Source: Cephalopachus bancanus (Eukaryota > Chordata > Mammalia > Primates > Tarsiidae). Taken from it: a stretch of DNA of 64,000 nucleotides. Position 1 is the first letter of the stretch. Each line of letters starts with the position of its first letter. The DNA lies in NCBI GenBank assembly GCA_027257055.1, contig JAPVLO010000056.1:5642001-5706000 (forward strand), given 5' to 3'. Below the pieces are notes generated by a model. That model was not told the origin of the DNA. It saw nothing but the letters and a program-made list of their open reading frames with translations, and searched no databases. The position numbers and the translations under genes are program-made. Positions 1-12,104 of this stretch are shown piece after piece.

Positions 1-220
1 AGATCTTCCATGCATTCCTTGGATCCTCTCTTTTGAAAACTAAGCATCTCAATTTCTGTTAATATACTCTATAAAATATAATTCCCAAGCTAACCTCCTA
101 ATTCAATTTGTCAGTGTTTTTGTTCAAATGATCCCACATAATGGAACATAATTTTTGACATATGAGCTCATCTATATGCATCTTTATATTTTAGATTTTT
201 GTTCTGTTTGGTTTGTCTTT
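1..220. other. Unassigned AT-rich sequence
   Basis: This stretch lies before the first L1 poly(T). I see no open frame of note and no repeat family I can name with confidence. It may be part of an older L1 interrupted by the next element. Confidence 0.3.
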
Positions 221-854
221 AGTTCTTTTTTTTTTTTTTAACTTTTGTTTAAAATTTCCATAGATTTAAAGGATAAAAATAGTTTTTGGTTACATGGTTG
301 CATTGTAAATGGCGAAGAAGCCTGGGCTTAAATATACTCACCACCCCCATCTGTGTACATTGTGAGGTAGGAGATTTTTAGACTCTCAACCCCTTCCTCC
401 TTTCCCCATACTGAGTCTCCAATGTCCATAATATCATTCTCTATGCCTTTGTTTATCCTTAGTTTAGCTCCCATTTATAAGTGAGAACATGCAGTTTTGG
501 GGGGGAGAGGGGATTTCTGTTCCTGAGTTATTTCACTTAGGATGGTGTGCTCAAATTCCATCCAAGTTGCTGCAAAAAGACATTTCATTCCAGTTGATAC
601 GCATTTAGGTTGATTCCACATCTTTGCAATTGTGAACTGTGTTGCCACAAACACAGAAGTACAGGTGTCTTTTTTATATAATGACCTTTTTTCTTTTGGG
701 TAGATACTTAGTAGTGGGATTGCTGGTAGATCTACTTTTAGTTCTTTCAGAAATCTCCATACCAATTTCCATAGAGGTTGTACTAATTTACACTCCCATA
801 AACAGTGTATAATTGTTCCCTTTCTCTACAACCACACCAGTATCTATTGTTTTG
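221..854 (-). mobile_element. Older L1, 3' part (split by the younger L1 that follows)
   Basis: The element starts with a poly(T) run (about 227-240), the complement of an L1 poly(A) tail, followed by a 3'UTR. It then reads into the C-terminal part of ORF2: the minus-strand frame at 475-765 carries the family-typical stretches LYKKDTCTSVF and [10 protein letters not shown]. The ORF2 text breaks off around 850 in the phrase equivalent to the +-strand 'ctgttgttttttga' of related copies. It resumes at about 8074 with that same phrase, so 855-8073 is a later insertion. The frame is broken by stops and the element is dead. It is more diverged than the element inside it. Confidence 0.8.
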
Positions 855-1089
855 TTTGTTTGTTTGTTTGTTTTAATTTTAATTTTATTTTAAAGATGTG
901 GGGTACACTTTAGGATTAGTTATACAAGTGATCATTGTACAGGTGAAGTTTGGGCCTCCCTTTGGTCCCCACTTCACCTAATTTGAGATCAGGTATGCTT
1001 ATTGACATTATGTCCCCCCTTCTCCCCGGCAGTATCCTGCTATTGCCAATCCCTTTCTAATAGTTTTATGGTACATGTTCAGGGTTCAT

Positions 1090-4000
1090 TTTTGAGTGAG
1101 AACATGTGGCACTCTGTTCTTTGTTTCTGTGATAGATCACTGAGTATGATAGACTCTAAATCCATCCAAGTTGCTGCGAAGTCCGTATGTTTGTCTTTCT
1201 TTATGGTTGCATAATATTCCATCATGTATATCTACCACATTGATTTTATCCAGTCTAGTATTGATGGGCAGCATGGTTGGTTCCATGTTTTTGCTACTGT
1301 GAATAGTGCTGCAATAAACATGCATGTGCACGTATCTTTTTTGTAGAATGATTTGGGTGTTTCCAGGTATATTCCCAGTAGGGGAGTTGCTGGGTCATAT
1401 GAAAGGTCAATTTCTAGTTCTTTTAGAAATTGCCACACTGTTTTCCATAGAGTTTGCACTAGTTTGCATTCCCACCACAGTGTAGAAACATTCCGTTTTC
1501 TCCACAACCTTGCCAGCGCCAGCTGTTTTTTGCTTTATTAATGATGGCCATTCTTACTGGGGTAATGTGGTATCTCAATGCGGTTTTGATTTGCATTTCA
1601 ATGATGATTAGTGAGGCTGAGCATTTTTTCATGTGTCTGTTGGCTGCCCGTATAGCTTATATTTTTTTAATTTTAACAATGTGGGGTACAACAAGGTTAG
1701 GTATACAAATGTTCATTATGCAAGTACCCTTATTGATGAGGTGTGCCCTCCAGCAGTTTCCCACTACTGCTAATCCTGCCCCCCTCCTTCTCTGGCAGTT
1801 TCCCACTACTACCAATCCCTTTCTTAGAGTATTATGATAATTGTTCAAGATCTGCTTACGAGTGAGAACATGTCATACTCTGTTTTTGGTTTCTGTGATA
1901 AAGCACTCAGTATTATAGACTGTAAGTCCATCCAAGTTGCTGGGAAGTTCATAATTTTGTTCTTCTTTATGGCTGCGTAATATTCCATAGCGCATATCTT
2001 CTTTGGAGAAGTGTCTAATCATGTCTTTTGCTCATTTTTTGGTGGGGTTTTTTGTTCCTTTCCTTTTGGTACATTAAAGTAGGATATACAGTTGGCAAAT
2101 ATATTTTTTCCCATTCTGGGGGCTGTTTCCCTACTCTCTTGATGGTTTCTTTTGCGTTGCAAAAGATTTTCAGTTTGATAAGGTCCCCCTAGTCTATCTT
2201 ATCTCTTACAACATGGACATCTGGGGTTTTGATCAGAAATTGGTGCCTACTCCAATTTCCATATGGGTATTTCCTGAGTTTTCTAAGATTCTTATTGTTT
2301 GACATTTTACATTTAGGTCTTAGATCCATTTAGAGTTAATTTTTGTGTATGGTGATATATAGGGGTCTTGTTTCACTCTTCTGCATATGGCCAACAAGTT
2401 TTCCCAGCACCATTAACTGATTCGATTTCCTCTTCCCAGTGGTTGTTGGTGGAGGCTTTGTTGAAGATGAGTTGGTTGAGAAATTGAGGTTTTTCTTCTG
2501 AAATCTTTATCCTGTTCCATTAATCTATATGCCTGTTCTTGTCCCAATGACAGATTGTTTGGTTATTGTAGCTTATGATAAAGTTTAAAGTCTGGGAGTG
2601 TGATACCTCTCACTTTGTTTCTTTTGCTGAGGATTGTTTTGGCTATCTGTAGTCGTTTATATTTCCATATGAATTTCTGTATTGTCATTTCCAGGTCTGA
2701 CAAGAATGTTGATAATTTAATGGGTATTGCATTGAATCTGTAGATTGCCTTTGGTAGAATAAACATCTTAACAATGTTGCTTCTTTCTATCTATGAGCAT
2801 GGGTTATTTTTCCATTTGTTTTTATCTTTGATTTTTTCAGCACTATTTTGTAGTTTCTGTTGTAAATGTCTTTCATTTCTTTGGTTAGGAAAATGCCAAG
2901 TTATTTCATTTTTTGTGTGCCTATTGTGAATTGGACTGTGCTTTTTTTTTGGTTCTCTGCCTGTTTGAGTTGGTGTATAAGAATGCAACTGTCTTTTACA
3001 CGTTTATTTAGTATCCTGAGACTTTGTCAAAGTCCTTTATCAATGCAAGGAGGTTTTTGAAAGATTAACTCGAATTTTCATTCATTAGCAAAGAGGGATA
3101 ACTTAACTTCCTCTTTTCCTATTTGGATACCCCTGATTGCCTTCTCTTGTGTAATTGTTCTAGGTAGGACTTCCAATGGAATGTTCAATAGGAGCAGTGA
3201 GAGCAGGCAGCCTTGTCTTGTTTTGGTTTTCAGGGGAAATGCTTCCAGTTTCTGTCCATTTAGCAATATGCTGGCTGTAGGTTTATCATAGATGGAGATT
3301 ACTATGTTGAGGTATGCTCCTTCTACGCCTAGGGGTTCAAGGGTTTTATCAAGAAGGGATACTTGATTTTATCAAAAGCTTTTTCTGCATCCAATGATAT
3401 AATCATGTGGTTCTTGTTTTTGCATGTTTTGATTATTTAATTACATTGGTAATTAAATAATTAATTATTTAATAATTATGGGTCTTGCAGATGTTGAACC
3501 AGCACTGTATCCTGGGGATGAAGCCTACTTGGTCATAGTGGATAATATTTGAGGTGTGTTGTTGGATTCTATTTGCGGGAATCTTGTCGGGTATTTTTTG
3601 CATCTATATTCTTCAGGGATATTGGCCTATAGTTCTCTTTTTTTGTTGGATATTTACCTGGTTTGGGTATCAGTGTGATGTTAGCTTTGTAAAATGATTT
3701 GTGGAGAATTCCATCTTTTTCAATTGTCTGGAATACTTTCAATAGGACTGGTATCGGCTTTTCCTTGTATGTTTTGTAGAATTCTGCTGGAAAGTCATCT
3801 AGTCCAGTACTTTCTTTTGTAGGTAGTTTTCTTATGACAGACTCCATTTCCTGAGTGGTTATTGGACTATTTAGTGCCTCAATGTCTTCTTGCTTCAACC
3901 TTGGGAGGTTGTATGATGTCAGAAAGTCCTCCTTTTAATTTAGGTTATCAAGTTTGTTTCCATAGAGGTGTACATAGTTATCTGTGACAATCTTTTGGGC

Positions 4001-5110
4001 TAGGGGGTCCATCAATCTTGTTTATCCTTTCAAAGAACCAACTTTTTGTTTTGTTGATTTTTTTCTATGATATTTTTGTCTTCTATGTCTTGTATTTGAG
4101 CTTTTACTTTGGTGATCTGGAATCTTCTGCTAAAGTTAGGGTTTTGGTGGTCTTGTCTTCCCAGCTCCCTTAGGTGATTTGTTAGGCTATTAACTTGTGA
4201 TCTTTCCATTTTCTTGATGTATGTTCATAGAGATATAAATTCCTCTCTTAGAACTGTTTTCATGGCATACCAGAGGTTTTGGCAAGACGTTTCTTCATAT
4301 TCATTTGTTTCCAGGAATTTTTTAATTTCTGTTTTGACCCAGGAATCATCCAGCATCATGCTATTTAGTGTCCATGTCTTTGTTGGATTTGGGGGAATTT
4401 TGTTGGTTTTGATATTTTTATTCCATTGTGGTCTGAGGTGCACAGTGGTATTTCAGTCTTATAAAAATTGTTTATGCTTGATTTATGGCTGATGATATAT
4501 GATCAATCTCGGAGTATGTTCCATGTGGTGATGAGTAGAATTTATATTTTGTGATTATTGGGTGGACTGTTCTGTAGGTATCTAAAAAGTCCATATGGTT
4601 GAGTGTAACTTGAGGTTCTGGATATCCTTATTTTATTTTTATTTTTATTTTTTTGCCTCAATGATCTATGTAGGTTTGTTAGTGGGGTATTAAATTCCTG
4701 CTATAATAGTGTTAGAGTCAGTATCTTTTTTTAGTTTACTTGGTAGTTGCTTTATAAATGTTGTTGTTACTGTGTTGGGTACATATATGTTTAGGATGGA
4801 TATTTCTTCTGGGTGAATTGAACCTTCTATCTTCATGCAGTGTCCTTCCATATCTTTTTTTAATTTTTGATAGCTTGAAGGTTGTTTTGTCTGATATTAA
4901 GATCATGACTCCTGCCATTTTTTTTATTCCATTCACCTTAAAATTCATTTTCTACCCTCTAACTTTGAATCTGTGTGTGTACCTTGTGGTGACATGATTT
5001 TCCTGAATGCAGCAAAATATTGAGTTATAGCTTTTTATCCAGTTTGCAATGTTGTCTTTTTAGTGGTGCATTTAGTTCATTCATATTCAAGCTGATTATT
5101 GAAACGTGAG
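1090..5110 (-). pseudogene. L1 ORF2 remnant (endonuclease-reverse transcriptase), dead
   Basis: In L1s ORF2p nicks the target DNA and reverse-transcribes the element RNA. Broken minus-strand frames here match it in order. The endonuclease end lies near 4225-4948 (frame containing GVMILISDKTTFKLSKIKK). The reverse-transcriptase region includes 3569-3898 ([19 protein letters not shown], then [18 protein letters not shown]). The late region at 2563-2988 includes [17 protein letters not shown]. The C-terminus is at 1232-1507 (SFYKKDTCTCMFIAALFTVA). The active-site FADD motif of L1 reverse transcriptases reads FANE at 3081-3092, so both catalytic aspartates are lost. Stops and frameshifts elsewhere confirm it is non-functional. 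A younger L1 piece interrupts it at 1659-1990. Confidence 0.8.
1659..1990 (-). mobile_element. 5'-truncated L1 nested in L1 ORF2
   Basis: A fresh L1 3' end (poly(T), then the complement of the 3'UTR with TGTGGGGTACA) interrupts the ORF2 text of the host L1. That text stops at 1658 and resumes at 1991. The flanking 10-mers CGTATAGCTT (1649-1658) and CGCATATCTT (1991-2000) match at 8 of 10 positions and are read as a diverged target-site duplication. Only about 330 bp of 3' end is present. It contains the duplicated hairpin module described in the findings (1752-1771 and 1794-1813). Confidence 0.8.
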
Positions 5111-5169
5111 TTTTTATCTCCATTATGAGGTTTTTATAAAATTTTTTTCTTTGTTTGTTTGTTTGCTTT

Positions 5170-6240
5170 TCTTACTTTGGGGTTGATATATGTGTCTGTT
5201 TTCAAGTTTGCAGTTGCAATGTATTCTCTGTCAATTCTGTGTTCTCCTGTTCTCTTTGGAAGTCTGTGGTCATTCTTTTTTTTCTTTCTTCTGTATTTAA
5301 TTCCTTTTTAAGCATCTCCTGTAGAGCTGGTCTGGAAGCTACATAATCTTTTAGGAATTGGATGTCTGGGAAGGATTTTAATTCTCCATCACTGATGAAG
5401 GTAAGCTTCCAGGTAGGAATTTCTTGGTTGAAGTTGTTCATCTTTGAGGATTTTGAAAATTGGACTCTAGTCCCTTCTAGCTTGTAGTGTGTCTGCCAAT
5501 AGGTCTGCTGCTATTCTGATCGGTTTTCTTCAGTAGGTAGTCTGATCTTTCTCTTTTGCTCCCTTTATGATTTTTTCTTTTGTACCTACTTTGTGTAGGT
5601 GAATTACTTTGTGTCTAGGGGTTTTCTTCTCATTTGATGCTTTGCAGGGGTTCTCTGTATCTCTTGTGTTTGGATGGTGACATGTCTGGTGAGATGAGGA
5701 AAGTTTTGTTGTATAACCTCCTGGAATACTTGTTCCAAGGTGTTCTCCATTTCCCTTTCTTCTTTTGGGATACCAATCAAGTATAAGTTTGGCCTCTTGA
5801 TATAATCACTCATCTCTTGGAGGGTTAGTTTTGTCTGAGTTTTTTTCTATGTTTTTTAAAGATTGGGTTAATTCCATGTTTTGGTCTTCGGGCTCTGAGA
5901 TTCTTTCTTCTGCTTCATTAATTCTGCTTTCCATGCTTGTCATCTTGTTATTTATTTCCTGCACGAAGTTTTTTATGGCCAAAGTCTCTGTTACAAGTTA
6001 TTTTGATGTTGCATCTTGTCTTTCTTGAGTCTTATTCACTGTTTCCATCAATTTCCTATTCCCTGTTGTATTCTGGGGCCAGTCATTGGTGACTTCCATT
6101 GTTTGGGCTCTGAGGTCTGATTTTTTCAAGCGTTTTCTCTTTGGTACACTCAGAATTACCTGTGTTCTTCCATTAATTTTTTTCCTTTTTGTGACAAATC
6201 TCTTTAATTCCATTTTTCAGTGGCAGTGGGAGAGGCTTTC
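5170..6240 (-). pseudogene. L1 ORF1 remnant (RNA-binding protein), broken
   Basis: ORF1p is the trimeric nucleic-acid chaperone of L1. The minus-strand frame at 5604-5813 begins MSDYIKRPNLYLIGIPKEE, the RRM entry of the family (RPNL-LIG-PE type). The frame at 5202-5441 carries the C-terminal domain region. The frame at 5998-6213 (MELKRFVTKRKKINGRTQ, lysine-rich) is the N-terminal part before the coiled coil. They lie in three different frames with stops between, so the gene is decayed. The start near 6213 is my best guess; a start a little upstream is possible. Confidence 0.7.
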
Positions 6241-8073
6241 ATTTCTGATGTTTGCTCAGCCCTTTATTCTTCCTTGATGAGGGTTCTGAATTTGTTATAT
6301 TTTGAATCAGGGCTAATGGTGGGAAATTTTGTTGTCTCTTATAGTTTTGAGAGTTGAATAAGGTGGATGATGGGGAGCCAGGATTCAGAAACCACTTACA
6401 AATAATTTTCACTGACTTAAGTATGTGTTCTCTGAGATCCACTCCCTACCACCACTCTATATGATGATGCAGTGGGTGTGTGTGTCTCCTCCTGAGTCCA
6501 AGATACATTATAATCAATTAGGAGAACAGAGAAATGTGGAATTAAATAGGACAGACAAAAACAAAAATAAAAACAAAAGCAGAAACCAAAGCAAAAAACA
6601 AACACATGCACACACACACATACACACACACATACACCTCAAAGCAAACTAGAAAATAAAAAAACAAAAAAGCAAAAATCAGGAAAACTGAACACACATA
6701 CACCTGACACAAATAAGAAAGAGAAGTAAATTATAAAAGAGAAAAAAAATAATAAAAGAATGTAAATTGAACCTTCACACATACATTCACAAGTACAGTA
6801 CACTAAAGAAAAGAAGAACAAGAAACAAACAAAAAAACCTGAGAAATGAGCACTCAATCATTCATGTACACACATAAACAGAAAACAAAAAAATGAAAGA
6901 AGAAAGAAAAGAAAAAAGAAGAAGGAAAAAAGAAAAAAGTATGTGTGTGGGGGATGCAGATCAAACCCTTACATACATATTCATGCACAAAGGAAAAAAA
7001 ATTAAAAAACAAAAAACAACTTGTCTCTTGTGGCAGATTCTATAATCGTTCCTCTCAACTGCTCACAGGTAAGCCCCTCTGCTGCCTCCTGAGGCACTTT
7101 GGCCACATTCACAATCTTCCCAGAGCACAGCCCATGGAAGGCGGATGGGGTGGTGAGGGTGGTGAAGCTTCAGTCCTCCCCTCCCACTCTTGTGTGGCCC
7201 AGGAGATCCTCTCCAGAGGGGAGGTGCAGGATATTCTCTTCCCTAGGGACAGGGTGGGGGTGCACTCCAGCCAGGCTTTTCCTGGTGTAGAGTCCTCCTA
7301 TGGTGACTGATGTCAAGGCTCTTCCTGGGTTCACCCCTCTCAGTTGTGCATCATCATGTGGGTCTAACATCCAGAGGACTGGTGGGGAAGAGGGAGTTGG
7401 GTCAGCCTGGGACTCACTGCTGATATTTGGTGGGCGGTCTTTTTCATCCTTTTCTTGTCACACTCTTTGTCCCATAGCTGAATCAGGGTAGGGGGTGGAG
7501 CAACTGAGTCTCAGCACGCATTCTATCCCTCCAGAGTTTGTGATTTCTGGTTATTCTCTCTGGATCATGATCTACCCTTGAGTAGTTAATCTCCTGATCA
7601 CAGAGATCATGTCTGTCATTCTGTGGTGAGAAAGTCAGAGTACTTTCCTGCTCAACTTTCAAGATGGTGGCAGGGTGCCTGTTTTGTCTTCTCCAATGGG
7701 GCTCTGCCTCTGGCTTCCTCAGTGTGCTTCCACTCTAGCCCTTGCTGCTAGTGACTGGCCAAGCATTGTAGTGATGAGGTAGAGCCTGGAGACAGCAGTC
7801 ACACCTGGCAGCTTCTTCCAGGAAGGGCTTTGCTGATTTTTAAATAATGGTGCTTGGTTTCTGCACCCTGGCAAGCACTAGGGTCCAAGCAGAGCAACTG
7901 CAGCTTCAGTGCTTCACCAGGAAAGCCCTGGCCACTTGCTCTGGAATCCCCACTCAGACAGCCACTCACATGCCCATTTACTCACAAATACATATGCAAA
8001 ATTGTCCATACACTCTCTCAGTCACACTGGGACTCACATAGACTGACTGGCTCTACCACCATATCCCTCTGGG
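6241..8073 (-). promoter_or_regulatory. L1 5'UTR (sense strand = minus)
   Basis: This is the sequence upstream of ORF1 in the L1 at 855-8073. It splits in two. About 6540-7015 is extremely purine/A-rich on the plus strand, hence a long pyrimidine/T-rich tract in the L1 transcript, and includes a CA repeat at 6603-6640. About 7016-8073 is GC-richer with several C-rich blocks. At the extreme 5' end the minus strand reads GGATATGGTGGTAG, a degenerate form of the YY1-like start site seen in the second full-length copy (26311-26325). Promoter activity in the founder element is inferred from position; this copy is old and probably inactive. Confidence 0.55.
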
Positions 8074-9155
8074 AATGTTTTTTGATTTTTCAATTATGGT
8101 CATTTTGACTGGAATAAGCTGATATCTTATTGTGGTTTTAATTTGCGTTTCCCTGATGATGAGTGATGTTGAGCATTTTTTTCGTATGTTTGTTGTATAT
8201 CTTATTTAGAGAGATGCCTGTTCATGTCATTTGCCCACTTTTTCATGGGGTTATATGCTTTTTTCTTGCTGATTTGTTTGAATTCTTTATAGATTCTGTA
8301 TATTAGTCCTTTGTCAGTTGTATAGCTTGTGAATATCTTATCATATTCTGTAGGTTGCCTATTTGCTCTGTTGATTATTTATTTTGCTGTAAAGAAACTT
8401 TTAGTTTAATTAAATCTCAGTTATTCATTTTTGTTTTTGTTGCATTTGCTTTTGGGGTTTTAGCCATATATTCTTTGCCTAGGTCAATGTCCATCAGAGC
8501 TTTTCCTAGGTTTTCTTCTAGGATTTTTATAGTTTCAGGTCTGACATTTAGGTCTTTAATACATTTGATTATTTTTTTATATACAGGGAATAGAAGGATC
8601 AAGTTTCATTTTTCTGTATGTAGCTATCCAAATTTCCCATCACCATTTGTTGAATAGGGTGCCCTTTCCCCAGTGTATGTTTCTGTCTGCTTTGTCAAAG
8701 ATCAGTTCGTTGTAGGTATTTGGTCTTGTTTCTGTATTATCTATTCTGTTCCATTGGTCCATGTGACTGCTCTTATACCAGTACCATGCTGTTTTCGTTA
8801 CTATAGCCTTGTAGTATAATTTGAAGTCAGGTAATGTGATGCCTCCAGCTGTGTTCTTTTTTTGCTTAAGAATGCTTTGGTTGTTCAGGCTCTTTTTTGG
8901 TTCCATATGAATTTTAGTATTGTTTGTTCTAATTCTGTGAAAAATGGCATTGGTAGGTTGATAGGGATTGTGTTAAATATGTACATTACTTTGGGCAATA
9001 TGGTCCCTTAAACAATGTTAATTTGTTTCCCAATCCATGAGCATGGGATGTTTCTCCATTTGTTTGCATCCTCTACAGTTTCTTTCATCAGAGTTTCATA
9101 GTTCTCCTTATAGAAACCTTTCACCACCTTGGTTAAACATATTTCTAGGCAGATA
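8074..9155 (-). mobile_element. Older L1, continuation of 221-854
   Basis: ORF2 of the older L1 resumes here exactly where it broke off at about 850. Minus-strand frames at 8417-8602, 8640-8906 (with [20 protein letters not shown] and [16 protein letters not shown]) and 9008-9235 are ORF2 middle/C-terminal pieces with stops between them. The match fades at about 9155, so the element is 5'-truncated. About 9156-9300 is a short stretch I cannot assign. Confidence 0.75.
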
Positions 9156-9364
9156 AAAACCCAATTCTTAGATAGGTGAGCTATTATGTCACAAATCTTG
9201 CATAAATGTCCTTCTAAAATAAATATAGTAATCATCTAGGTTAACAACCTTCTAACTAGAAGACAAACAAATATCAAACTCGGAGGAAATTAGGAGTTTA
9301 GTTTAACTGATTTTTGAATATTGAGCTAGCTTTGAATCCCTGAAATATACTCCACTTGGTCATG

Positions 9365-9392
9365 GTAGATAGATAGATAGATAGATAGATAT
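9365..9392. repeat. (TAGA)n microsatellite
   Basis: About seven tandem copies of the tetranucleotide TAGA/GATA lie within the old L1M. It is a likely length-polymorphic simple repeat. Confidence 0.95.
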
Positions 9393-10064
9393 AATAGAGA
9401 TTAGATTGCTGGTTTCTATTTGATAGGTAAAATATTTTGTGTCTGTATTCATGTAGGATAGTTGTTTTGTAATTTTCTTTTCTGTATTGCCTTTATCCGG
9501 TTTGGATATCAGGGAAATACTGGTTTTTTGAAATGAATTGGAGAGTGTTCCCTCCTCTTCAGTTTTATAAAGAAGAAGATGTAGAATTGAAAGTAATTCC
9601 TTTGTAAATATTTGATGGGATTTTCTAGCAAAACCCATTCTAGCTTGGAGATTTCCCTTTTGGGAATTTTAAAATTATGCATCAGTTTTCTAATAGTTAA
9701 ATGACTATTCTAATTATGTATTTCACATCAAATGGATGTGATCGTTTGTACTTTTCAAGGAATTCATTCATTTTGTCTAGTTTGTCAAATTTGTCTGTGT
9801 AAATAGTTCACAGTATTCCCTTGTTGTCCTTTTGATATCTCCCACATCTGTAGTGGTATTCCTTGTTTCATTAATGATGTTTGTAATTTGTGTTTTCTAT
9901 CTTTTTTTGTTAGTCATGGTATAGGCTTGTCCATTTTATTGATATTTTCAATGTGCTAATTTTTTATTTCATTGATTTTCTGTTTGGGGTACATTGACTT
10001 CTGCTTTTATGTTTCTTATTTTCTTTCTGCTTGCTTTGGGTTAATTTTTTTTCTTGATTCTTTT

Positions 10065-10843
10065 AAAAAAATTTTTAATTTTAAAGATGTGGGGTACAAT
10101 TCAGGGTTAGGTATACAAGTGTTCATTATGCAGTTATTCTTTTTGATGAGGAGTGCCCCCGCACCTGGCAGTTTCCCACTACTGCCACTCTCACTCCTCC
10201 TCCCCTGGCAGTTTCCCACTACTGCCAATTTCTTTCTTACAGTATTATGAAAATTGTTCAAAGTACACTTATGGGTGAGAACATGTGGTACTCAGTTCTT
10301 TGCTTCTGTGATAAATCACTCAGTATTATAGATTCTAAGTCCATTCAAGTTGCTATGAAGTTCATAATTTTGTCCTTTATGACTGTGTAATATTCCATTG
10401 TGTATATGTACTTTTAAAAATCCAGTCCTCTTTAGATGGGCAGCATGGTTGGTTCCATGTTTTTGCTATTGTATATAATACTGCAATAAACATGCATGTG
10501 CAAGTATCTTTTTCATAGAGTGATTTGAGTTCCTCTGGGTATATTCCCAGTAGGGAGATTGCAGGGTCATATGGAAGGTTGATTTTTAGATCTTTTAGGA
10601 ATTGCTACACTGTTTTCCACAGAGGTTGTACTAGTTTAGACTCCCACCAACAGTGTAGACGTGTTTCCTTTTCCCAGCATTCTATTCTGCATCTGTTGTT
10701 TTTTGAGTTTTATTGATCATTGGCATCCTGACTGGAGTTAGGTGGTATCTCAGTGTGGTTTCAATTTGTATTTCTTTGATGACTAGTGAAGGTGAGCATT
10801 TTTTCATGTATCTGTCGGCTACATGTATGACTTCTTGTATGTC
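10065..10843 (-). mobile_element. 5'-truncated L1 with target-site duplication
   Basis: An L1 3' end interrupts the old L1M. The flanks TTTCTTGATTCTT (10050-10062) and TTTCTTGGTTCTT (10844-10856) match at 12 of 13 bases and form the target-site duplication. The insert holds the poly(T), the 3'UTR and the C-terminal part of ORF2, with frames broken. It carries the clearest version of the tandem 3'UTR hairpin: two perfect copies at 10167-10186 and 10207-10226. Confidence 0.9.
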
Positions 10844-12104
10844 TTTCTTGGTTCTTAATCTGAAAGCATTTAATTTTTACTTAATACTTTCCCTTATCTT
10901 TAATGCACAATATTTTCTTTTCAACATTGCTTTAACTGTCACATAAGTACTCATAATTTTGTTTTCATTTTTGTTCAGCTCAATGCATTTTTTATTTTTC
11001 TTGAGACTTCCTCTTTGATCTCTGGATTAATTAGAAATGTATTGTTTAGGTTTAATGTGTTTGGAGATTTTCTGTTATCAGTTGCTGTTTTCTAACTTGA
11101 TTACATTGTCGTCAGAGAACAAACCCTGCATCATTTCAAGTCTTTTAAATTTACTTTTGCTTGTCTTATGTCCAAAAATGTTATATTTTTATCATGTGGT
11201 ATATGAGCACTTAAAAAGAATGCATATTCTGCTATTGCTGGGCGTAGTGTTTTATAAATGTTTATTAGATTCTGTTGGTTGATAATAGTGAGTTTTCTAT
11301 ATTTTCATTAATTTTCTGTCTAGTTGTTCCTACAATTGCATAGGAAGGAGTATCAAATCTCCAATCATAGTTGTGGCTTTGTTTATTCCTCTTTTCAGTT
11401 CTATTAGTTTTGTTTCACATATTATGTAACATTTGTTTAGCGCTTAGAAATTTAACATTACTATGCCTTCATGGTGGAGTGGCCCTTTTTTATTATCATG
11501 AAATGCCTTTCTCTGTTTCTAGTAATTTTCTGCGCCCTAAAGTGTGCTTCATCTAATATTAATATAGCCATTTCTGTTTTTTATTAATTTTTGCATGAAT
11601 TTTTTTCCTAATTTTTTTAAAATTTTCAAGCTACCTAAACAGTAAAATTTGAAGTGAATTTCTGGTAGACATGCATAATCAGCTTATTTTTTCTTTATCC
11701 ACACTGCCAATCTTTGTTCTTTAATTGGTGTTTAGACCATTTATATTTAACTTAATTATTGGTATAATTAGGCTTAACTCTGCCATCTTATTTATCTTGT
11801 TCTTTTTGTTCTGTTTGTTTGTTTTGTTTCTCCATTTTCATTTTCCTGGCTTTTTATGGATTACTGGAATATTCTTTTAGAATTTTATTTTTCTAGATTT
11901 TGGTAGTGGCTTTGAGTGTATACTTTTGTATAGTTTCTTAAATTACTGATATAGATGTTATATGCACACATTTATTAATGTTTACTGTTGTTGACATTTT
12001 AACAGTTTAAGTAAAGTGTAAAAAGCGTCTAACCTCCCTTTATATCTCTTGAGTCTTCCCAAGTTGTAATGTGAGTATTTGAAATCTCTATTTTATCTTA
12101 ATGT

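Larger units (their letters stand above)
855..8073 (-). mobile_element. Near-full-length L1 inserted in an older L1
   Basis: On the minus strand this reads 5'UTR (about 8073-6240), ORF1 (about 6240-5170), ORF2 (about 5110-1090), 3'UTR and an A-rich tail ((CAAA)n, seen as TTTG repeats at 850-870). It is about 6.9 kb once the nested 332-bp insert at 1659-1990 is removed, so it is close to full length. The insertion point is fixed by the surrounding older L1, whose ORF2 is continuous across the junctions. A diverged target-site duplication around 845-854 and 8074-8083 (core TGTTTT) fits. Both reading frames contain many stops and frameshifts. It belongs to the same lineage as the L1s at 10065, 16745, 20219 and 52684. 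Confidence 0.85.

Noticed and set aside
3430..3480. AT-rich 'taattaaataattaattatt' stretch as a regulatory homeobox cluster
   Set aside because: It sits inside L1 ORF2 and looks like a local expansion of AT-rich L1 text.
6417..6857. Frames rich in Cys/Phe and in His/Thr over the CA repeat
   Set aside because: They are translations of a purine/CA-rich simple sequence in the L1 5'UTR.
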